Part shown: piece after piece, positions 57,037 to 64,000 of the stretch
How positions within the stretch are numbered: the first letter of the stretch is position 1
How the letters are laid out: each line of letters begins with the position of its first letter
Assembly (NCBI GenBank): GCA_947165505.1
Contig: CAMVAT010000005.1
Location: 1-64,000, forward strand
Origin: an uncultured Prevotellaceae bacterium
GTDB taxonomy: Bacteria > Bacteroidota > Bacteroidia > Bacteroidales > Bacteroidaceae
DNA length: 64,000 nt
Reading direction: 5' to 3'
Made by a program: the position numbers and the translations under genes
The notes under the pieces: generated by a model
What the model was told of the DNA's origin: nothing
Databases searched by the model: none
Seen by the model: only the letters and a program-made list of their open reading frames with translations

Positions 57037-58884
57037 ATGGAATACAGATCACTGACAATCGAAGAAATAGGCATTCTGGAGAGCCGGGGATGCAAGGCCG
57101 AAGACTGGTCGGCCATCAATGTGGCATACGAGTTCTCGCCCGACAACATACGCAACGTGTCGTTCTATGGCGAGGTCAACCTGGGTGTCTTTGACAAATA
57201 TTTAGAAGTGAGCCAGGGATTCCGCAAGCACACCGGCATCAAAAACGCCACGCTGCGCAATGTGACCATCGGCGATAACTGTCTGATAGAGAACATCGGC
57301 AACTTCATCAACAACTACACCATCGGCGAGGAGTGCTATATATCCAACGTCAATACCATCGAGACCACCGAAGGGGCTACCTTCGGACAGGGACACATGA
57401 TCAGTGTGCTCAACGAGATGGGCGACGGCAACGTGATGCTCTTCGACGGTCTGACCAGTCAGGTGGCGGCCCTGATGGTGAACCACCACAAAGACCGTGA
57501 ACTGATGTCGGCCCTGAAACGGCTGATACGGCAGGAGATCGCTAAGACGGTGCCTGACCGCGGCACCATCGGCTTCGGCGTGAAAATCGTCAACACCTCG
57601 GAGATCACCAACACCCACATCAGCGACGACTGCGAGATTATCGGTGCCTGCCGACTGAGCGACTGCTCTATCAAGAGCATCCCCGAGGCCAGCGTGTATA
57701 TCGGCTCGGGCGTCATCTGCGAAAACTCCATCATCTTCGACGGCACCAGCATCCTCAACAGCGTGAAACTGGAAAACTGCTTCGTGGGCGAGGCCTGCCA
57801 GATCACCAACGGATTCACCGCCGAGAGCAGCATCTTCTTCGCCAACAGCTACATGGCCAACGGCGAGGCGTGCGCCGCCTTCTGCGGTCCTTTCTCGGCC
57901 AGCCACCACAAGAGTTCGCTGCTCATCGGAGGCATGTTCTCGTTCTACAACGCCGGCAGCGCCACCAACTTCAGCAACCACGCCTATAAGATGGGGCCCA
58001 TGCACTACGGCATCCTCGAGCGGGGCACCAAGACCGCCTCGGGCGCCTACCTGCTCATGCCCGCCAACATCGGCACCTTCTCGGTATGTTTCGGCAAGCT
58101 GATGCACCACCCCGACACACGCAAACTGCCCTTCTCGTACCTCATCGCCTATGGCGACACGATGTATCTCTCGCCCGGACGCAACCTCACCACCGTAGGC
58201 CTGTACCGCGACATACGCAAATGGCCCAAGCGCGACATGCGACCCAAAAGCGGACAGAAGAGCATCGTCAACTTCGACTGGCTGAGTCCTTTCTCCGTGG
58301 GCGAGATCATCGAGGGCAAGAAGATCTTGGAACGCCTGCGCGAGGCCTCGGGTGACAATGTGACCACCTACAACTTCCACGAATACGTCATCAATGCCTC
58401 GTCGCTCCGCAAAGGCATCAAATACTACGACATCGGCCTGCGCATCTTCATGGGCGCCGTGCTCAAGCGTCACAAGGTGGAACTGCCCAAGAGCGCCGTG
58501 GGCACCGGACGGTGGATAGACCTGTGCGGCCTGCTCATGCCCGAGAGCGAGGAGACACAACTCATCGATGACATCAAGAGCGGTGCCATCACCGACATCA
58601 ACCAGGTGTTGGACCGATTTATCGTCATCAACGCCAACTACCCCGAATACCGTTGGACGTGGGCATACCAAATGATACTTGACTACTACGGCCTCGACAC
58701 CCTCACCGACGACGATGCCGCCCGCATACACCAAGACTACGTGACCGCCCGCCGCGCATGGATAGCCGAGATACGCAAAGACGCCGAGAAAGAATACGCC
58801 ATGGGCGACGTAGAGGACGAGGTGCTCGAGAATTTCCTCGAGAAGCTCGACCACGAGATAGATTTCGAAAACGTGGATCATTAA
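57037..58884 (+). CDS. DUF4954 family protein
   Basis: YRSLTIEEIGILESRGCKAEDWSAINVAYEF..., left-handed-helix-like hexapeptide region. Confidence 0.9.
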   Translation: MEYRSLTIEEIGILESRGCKAEDWSAINVAYEFSPDNIRNVSFYGEVNLGVFDKYLEVSQGFRKHTGIKNATLRNVTIGDNCLIENIGNFINNYTIGEECYISNVNTIETTEGATFGQGHMISVLNEMGDGNVMLFDGLTSQVAALMVNHHKDRELMSALKRLIRQEIAKTVPDRGTIGFGVKIVNTSEITNTHISDDCEIIGACRLSDCSIKSIPEASVYIGSGVICENSIIFDGTSILNSVKLENCFVGEACQITNGFTAESSIFFANSYMANGEACAAFCGPFSASHHKSSLLIGGMFSFYNAGSATNFSNHAYKMGPMHYGILERGTKTASGAYLLMPANIGTFSVCFGKLMHHPDTRKLPFSYLIAYGDTMYLSPGRNLTTVGLYRDIRKWPKRDMRPKSGQKSIVNFDWLSPFSVGEIIEGKKILERLREASGDNVTTYNFHEYVINASSLRKGIKYYDIGLRIFMGAVLKRHKVELPKSAVGTGRWIDLCGLLMPESEETQLIDDIKSGAITDINQVLDRFIVINANYPEYRWTWAYQMILDYYGLDTLTDDDAARIHQDYVTARRAWIAEIRKDAEKEYAMGDVEDEVLENFLEKLDHEIDFENVDH

Positions 58885-58887
58885 GGA

Positions 58888-58930
58888 GACCCACCCCCTG
58901 CCCCTCCCTTGTAGGGAGGGGAGTGGTTAC
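58888..58930 (+). repeat. F2 hairpin repeat
   Basis: gacccaccccctgcccctcccttgtagggaggggagtggtta. Confidence 0.9.
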
Positions 58931-59002
58931 TCTCGGGGCAGAAGATATAGTTTCGGGGCACCCTACTTTCAATCACGATAACCCAATCACGATAACTATT
59001 GT

Positions 59003-59040
59003 CCAAACTCCCAAACTCCTAAACTCCTAAACTCCCAAAT
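59003..59040. repeat. octad array AAACTCCC/AAACTCCT preceded by CAATCACGATAACC 14-mer repeat
   Basis: Direct reading. Confidence 0.85.
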
Positions 59041-59100
59041 AGAACACCAAACCTATAAGAGCCCTCAACCCTGAAGACATTTATAATTAACGGACAAGAT

Positions 59101-62004
59101 ATGAAGAAAACATTCATTACTCTGCTGATGGCACTGACAGCCATCTGCACGCAGGCAAAAGACTATCCCTACACAACGGTGCCGGGCGACTTGATGCAAA
59201 CCCGAATCTACACACTCGACAACGGACTGAAAGTGTATCTGTCGGTCAACAAAGAGACGCCACGCATACAGGCACACATCGCCGTGCGCACCGGCAGTCG
59301 CAACGACCCTGCCGAGACCACCGGACTGGCCCACTACCTGGAGCACCTGATGTTTAAAGGCACCAAGCTGTTTGGCGTGACCGACCCAGCGGCCGAAGCG
59401 CCCCTGCTCGACGACATCGAGGCGCGCTACGAGGTGTATCGCACACTGACCGACCCCGAAGAGCGCCGCCGCGCCTATCACGAGATAGACAGCGTGTCGC
59501 AACTGGCCGCCCGCTACTTCATCCCCAACGAATACGACAAACTGATGTCGGCCATCGGTTCGCAGGGCACCAACGCCTTTACGTCGCTCGACGTGACCTG
59601 CTACGTGGAGAATATCCCCTCTAACGAAGTGGAGAACTGGGCGCGCGTGCAGGCCGACAGGTTTCAGAACATGGTGATACGCGGATTCCACACCGAACTG
59701 GAAGCCGTATATGAGGAGAAAAACATCGGCATGGCACAAGACTCGCGCAAAGTGTGGGAGGCCCTCACAGCCATGCTCTTCCCCACCCACCCCTACGGCA
59801 CGCAGACCACCATCGGCACACAGGAGCACCTGAAAAACCCCTCCATCACTAACATCAAGAAATATTTCAAGCGCTACTATGTGCCCAACAACGTGGCCAT
59901 CTGCATGGCAGGCGACTTCGACCCCGACGAGGTCATCTCCATCATCGACCGTTATTTCGGCTCGTGGCAGCGCGACCCGGCACTCTCCATCCCCACCTTC
60001 CCCGCACAGACACCCATCACCGCCGTGCGCGACACCACCGTGGTGGGTCTGGAAGCCGAAAACCTGATGATGGCATGGCGATTCGGCGAGGGACGCTCAG
60101 CCGAATGCGACACACTCGATGTCATCGGCGACATGCTGGCCAACGGCAAAGCCGGACTGTTCGAGGTCGATCTGGAGCAGACGATGAAGACGCGCGGCGC
60201 CTTTGCCGGCGTGGAGACGATGACAGACTACAGCGCCTTCATCACCGGAGGCGTGCCCAAAGACAACCAGACACTGGAAGAGCTGCGGGCGCTCATCCTC
60301 GAAGAACTGGAGAAATTCAAGCGGGGCGAGTTCGACGACGACCTGCTGCCCTCAGTCATCAACAACAAGAAACTCAACTACTACCGCTCGCTGCAGAACA
60401 ACCGCAGCCGTGTGTCGGTGATGGTCGATGCCTTCATCAACGGAGCCGACTGGGCCGACGTGGCAGGCAAGATAGACCGGCAGTCGAAGATGACCAAGGC
60501 CCAGCTCACCGACTTCGCACGCCGGCACCTGCGCGCCGACAATTTCATCTGCGTGTATAAGCGCATGGGCAACGACACCACACAGAAGAAGATAGAGAAG
60601 CCCGAGATCACACCCATACCCACCAACCGCGACCTGAGCAGCCGTTTCCTCAACGAGGTGAAAAACACCGAGGTAAAGCCCATCGAGCCGCGTTTCGCCG
60701 ACTTCGGCCGCGACCTGACCGTGGCACAGACATCACGGCGGCTGCCGCTGCTCTACAAGCACAATGACGAGGACGGGCTGTTCCAACTCGCGTTCATGTA
60801 CGACTTCGGCACCGAGGATTTGCGAGGATTTGAATTCGCGCCCAACTACCTGGAGTATGTTGGCACCGACAAGAAGAGCGTGACACAAATCAAACAGGAG
60901 TTTTACAAGCTCGCCTGCTCGTATCACATCTCCGTGGGCGACTACTACACCACCGTCAGCCTCTCCGGACTGACCGAGAACATGCCCGAGGCACTCGCCC
61001 TGCTCGAAGACCTGCTGCAAAACGCCAAGGCCGACCACAGTTCGTACGACCAATATGTGAACCTGGTGATGAAAAGCCGCGCCGACGCCCGCCAAGACCA
61101 GGACGAGAACTTCAACCGGCTGGTGGAATACGGCCAGTACGGCGAATACAACTCGTATCTGAACACCCTGAGCGAGAAAGAGCTGCGCGAGGCCGACCCG
61201 CAGGCCCTGCTCGACCAGCTCAAGCGGCTGTCTGGATGGGAGCACACCGTGATGTACTATGGTCCGATGACCGAGAAAGAGCTGAACCGTGTGCTCGCCA
61301 AGACCCATAAGACCGCCAAGCGGCTGGCACCCGTGCCGCAGGGCCGTGAATACACCGAACTGCTGACGCCGACCGACGATGTGCTCATCGCCCCCTACGA
61401 TGCCAAGAACATCTACATGATACAAGCCCACAACGAGGGCAAGCCCCTGTCGATGGAAGAGTTGCCCTTACAGACCCTCTTCAACGCCTACTTCGGCGGC
61501 GGCATGAACAGCATCGTCTTCCAAGAGCTGCGCGAGAGCCGCGGACTGGCCTACAGTGCCTCGGCACGCTACCGCCGTCCTGAACGTCTGGGACATCCCG
61601 AGATGTTCTACACCTACATCGTATCGCAAAACGACAAGATGCCTGACTGCATCCGCGTGTTCAACTCCATCCTCGACACCATCCCGCAGAGCCAGGCCGC
61701 CTTCGACATCGCCAAGCAGAGTCTCACGAAGAGCCTGCAGAGCCAGCGCACCACCAAGTTCAATATCCTCAACACCTATTACTGGGCCAAGAAGAAAGGG
61801 CTTGACCGCACCGAGAGCGAGATCATCTATCAGGCACTGCCGGGCATCACCCTGCAAGACATCGTCGATTTCGAGAAGAAGAACATGACGGGCAAGACCT
61901 ACCGCACCGTCATCCTGGGCAACGAGCAGGAACTTGACATGGACTTCCTGCGCCAGATAGGCCCCATCAAGCGGCTGACCACCGACGAGATCTTTGAGAA
62001 ATAA
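59101..62004 (+). CDS. M16 family (insulinase-like) metallopeptidase, two-domain
   Basis: TGLAHYLEHLMFKGTKLFG (HxxEH) and C-terminal YFGGGMNSIVFQELRESRGLAYSA. Confidence 0.96.
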   Translation: MKKTFITLLMALTAICTQAKDYPYTTVPGDLMQTRIYTLDNGLKVYLSVNKETPRIQAHIAVRTGSRNDPAETTGLAHYLEHLMFKGTKLFGVTDPAAEAPLLDDIEARYEVYRTLTDPEERRRAYHEIDSVSQLAARYFIPNEYDKLMSAIGSQGTNAFTSLDVTCYVENIPSNEVENWARVQADRFQNMVIRGFHTELEAVYEEKNIGMAQDSRKVWEALTAMLFPTHPYGTQTTIGTQEHLKNPSITNIKKYFKRYYVPNNVAICMAGDFDPDEVISIIDRYFGSWQRDPALSIPTFPAQTPITAVRDTTVVGLEAENLMMAWRFGEGRSAECDTLDVIGDMLANGKAGLFEVDLEQTMKTRGAFAGVETMTDYSAFITGGVPKDNQTLEELRALILEELEKFKRGEFDDDLLPSVINNKKLNYYRSLQNNRSRVSVMVDAFINGADWADVAGKIDRQSKMTKAQLTDFARRHLRADNFICVYKRMGNDTTQKKIEKPEITPIPTNRDLSSRFLNEVKNTEVKPIEPRFADFGRDLTVAQTSRRLPLLYKHNDEDGLFQLAFMYDFGTEDLRGFEFAPNYLEYVGTDKKSVTQIKQEFYKLACSYHISVGDYYTTVSLSGLTENMPEALALLEDLLQNAKADHSSYDQYVNLVMKSRADARQDQDENFNRLVEYGQYGEYNSYLNTLSEKELREADPQALLDQLKRLSGWEHTVMYYGPMTEKELNRVLAKTHKTAKRLAPVPQGREYTELLTPTDDVLIAPYDAKNIYMIQAHNEGKPLSMEELPLQTLFNAYFGGGMNSIVFQELRESRGLAYSASARYRRPERLGHPEMFYTYIVSQNDKMPDCIRVFNSILDTIPQSQAAFDIAKQSLTKSLQSQRTTKFNILNTYYWAKKKGLDRTESEIIYQALPGITLQDIVDFEKKNMTGKTYRTVILGNEQELDMDFLRQIGPIKRLTTDEIFEK

Positions 62005-62008
62005 AGCA

Positions 62009-62150
62009 GCCTCCCCCGTACCCCCTCCCAAGGAGGGGGACACGCGCGGCGGCGGATCATAGACAAATCATCAACGAACAGAAACAAACATCATTCACCA
62101 TCACCCTCCAGCCTGAGCCCCCTCCCTGGGAGGGGGTACGGGGGAGGCCT
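62009..62150. repeat. two F3 hairpin repeats in inverted orientation (62009-62040, 62117-62150)
   Basis: gcctcccccgtaccccctcccaaggaggggg / ccccctccctgggagggggtacgggggaggc. Confidence 0.88.
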
Positions 62151-62164
62151 TATCTATCACTATT

Positions 62165-63790
62165 ATGTCAAAAACACCTGAATTTAAGTATGCGCCCATG
62201 TTTCAACTGGGCCAAGACGACACCGAGTACCGCCTGCTGACCAAAGAGGGCGTCAGCCTGGGCGAGTTTGAGGGGAAACCCATCCTGAAAGTGAGCAAGG
62301 AAGCCCTGACGCTGTTGGCGCAGGAAGCCTTCCACGATGCCGAGTTCATGCTGCGCCGCAAGCACAACGAGCAGGTGGCCGCCATCCTGGCCGACCCCGA
62401 AGCCAGCGAAAACGACAAATACGTGGCACTGCAGTTCCTGCGCAATGCCGAGACAGCCTGCAAGGGCATCCTGCCCTTCTGCCAAGACACCGGCACCGCC
62501 ATCATCCACGGCGAGAAAGGCCAGCAGGTGTGGACCGGCTTCGAAGACGAAGAGGCACTGAGCCTGGGCGTGTATAACACCTTCGTGAACGAGAACCTGC
62601 GCTACTCGCAGAATGCGCCGCTCAACATGTACGACGAGGTGAACACCCGTTGCAACCTGCCCGCACAGATCGACATCGAGGCCGTAGAGGGCTGCGAATA
62701 CCGGTTTGTGATGGTGGCCAAGGGCGGCGGCTCTGCCAACAAGACCTACTTCTACCCTATGACCAAGGCCACCATCCAGAACGAAGGCACGCTGCTGCCC
62801 TTCCTCGTAGAGAAGATGAAGAGCCTGGGCACAGCAGCCTGTCCGCCCTACCACATCGCCTTCGTCATCGGCGGCACCTCGGCCGAGAAGAACCTGCTCA
62901 CCGTGAAGCTGGCCTCTATCAAATACTACGACAGTCTGCCCACCACGGGCGACGAGACGGGCCGCGCCTTCCGCGACATCGACCTCGAGGAGAAACTGCT
63001 GCGCGAGGCCCGCAACATCGGCCTGGGAGCGCAGTTCGGCGGCAAGGCCTTCGCCCACGACATCCGCGTGATCCGTCTGCCGCGCCACGGAGCCTCTTGC
63101 CCCATCGGCATGGGTGTGTCGTGCAGCGCCGACCGTAACATCAAGGCTAAGATCAATGCCGACGGCGTATGGCTGGAGAAGATGGACTCGAACCCCGGCG
63201 AACTGATTCCCGAGGAGTATGCCAAGGCCGGCGAGGGCAAGAACCAAATCGTCATCGACCTGAACCAAGGCATCGACGCCGTGCGCAAGGAACTGACGAA
63301 GTATCCTGTTTCCACCCGCGTGAACCTGAAGGGCACCATCATCGTGGCTCGCGACATCGCCCACGCCAAGCTGAAGGCCCGTCTGGATGCAGGCGAGGAG
63401 ATGCCCGCCTACTTCAAAGACCATCCCGTGCTCTATGCCGGACCGGCCAAGACGCCTCAGGGCTATCCCTGCGGTTCGATGGGTCCCACCACGGCCAACC
63501 GCATGGATCCCTACGTGGATGAGTTCCAAGACCATGGTGCCTCGCTGGTGATGATAGCCAAGGGCAACCGTTCGCAGGTGGTGACCGACGCTTGCAAGAA
63601 GCACGGCGGATTCTATCTGGGCAGCATCGGCGGCGTGGCAGCCGTGCTCAGCCAGACGAGCATCAAGTCGATCGAGTGCGTAGAGTATCCCGAACTGGGC
63701 ATGGAGGCCATCTGGAAGATCGAGGTCGAAGACTTCCCCGCCTTCATCCTCGTAGATGACAAAGGCAACGACTTCTTCAAAACGCTCTAA
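62165..63790 (+). CDS. fumarate hydratase class I
   Basis: [62 protein letters not shown]. Confidence 0.96.
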   Translation: MSKTPEFKYAPMFQLGQDDTEYRLLTKEGVSLGEFEGKPILKVSKEALTLLAQEAFHDAEFMLRRKHNEQVAAILADPEASENDKYVALQFLRNAETACKGILPFCQDTGTAIIHGEKGQQVWTGFEDEEALSLGVYNTFVNENLRYSQNAPLNMYDEVNTRCNLPAQIDIEAVEGCEYRFVMVAKGGGSANKTYFYPMTKATIQNEGTLLPFLVEKMKSLGTAACPPYHIAFVIGGTSAEKNLLTVKLASIKYYDSLPTTGDETGRAFRDIDLEEKLLREARNIGLGAQFGGKAFAHDIRVIRLPRHGASCPIGMGVSCSADRNIKAKINADGVWLEKMDSNPGELIPEEYAKAGEGKNQIVIDLNQGIDAVRKELTKYPVSTRVNLKGTIIVARDIAHAKLKARLDAGEEMPAYFKDHPVLYAGPAKTPQGYPCGSMGPTTANRMDPYVDEFQDHGASLVMIAKGNRSQVVTDACKKHGGFYLGSIGGVAAVLSQTSIKSIECVEYPELGMEAIWKIEVEDFPAFILVDDKGNDFFKTL

Positions 63791-63848
63791 ACAGCCAACA
63801 ATGAGCTGCCGCGACACGAAGGAGTGTCAAAGCACTTGATTACTTTTC

Positions 63849-63897
63849 AACAACGGATTTCTCTTCTACAACGGATTTCACGGATGAAACGGATTTA
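63849..63897. repeat. nonad array ACGGATTTC/ACGGATGAA
   Basis: Direct reading. Confidence 0.8.
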
Positions 63898-64000
63898 CAC
63901 TTGCTGATGATCAGCAATTAAAAAAATCTGTATCTTCCGTGAAATCAGTTGTTTTGTTATATTTGGCACCCTCTTAATCATATCCGGTGCACGTTGACGC

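Noticed and set aside
57202-58881. 559-aa minus-strand ORF
   Set aside because: Antisense to DUF4954 gene; no recognisable motifs.
62168-63817. 549-aa minus-strand ORF
   Set aside because: Antisense to class I fumarase over its whole length; H/V/G-rich shadow ORF.

Overview
This 64 kb window is a Bacteroidales (Prevotella-like) chromosomal segment. The call rests on TAnnTTTG promoters, a BspA-type LRR protein, Fkp, a MurF-Alr fusion, GSCFA and DUF4954 proteins, and OMP_b-brl/TonB receptors. Most genes are recognisable housekeeping or envelope functions. I recognised no rRNA, tRNA, CRISPR array or IS transposase. Regions that look new or under-described: (1) a putative nucleic-acid acquisition locus at the left edge (TonB receptor, two OB-fold-type DUF5689/DUF6359-like lipoproteins, a divergent EEP-family nuclease missing from the ORF track because it runs off the edge, and a NUC-type nuclease lipoprotein nearby). 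(2) An extensive system of modular intergenic repeats: a 26-bp near-palindrome GTAGGGACAGGGCGTGCCCTGTCCGC (10 sites), two G/C hairpin families, a GGGGCAGGAGATATGC family, and many short tandem arrays with strict 7-, 8- or 9-bp units. Modules recur in a partly conserved order, and some lie in frame inside or at the ends of core genes (fkp, GSCFA, trxB). (3) A 122-aa HExxH mini-metallopeptidase-like protein overlapping (ATGA) an OPT oligopeptide transporter. (4) An orphan promoter plus intrinsic terminator predicting a ~115-nt sRNA upstream of nagB. (5) A ~143-bp long imperfect hairpin element. (6) A compact ECF sigma / DUF4974-only anti-sigma / STN-barrel signalling trio. All calls come from reading the sequence and the supplied translations; no database search was run.
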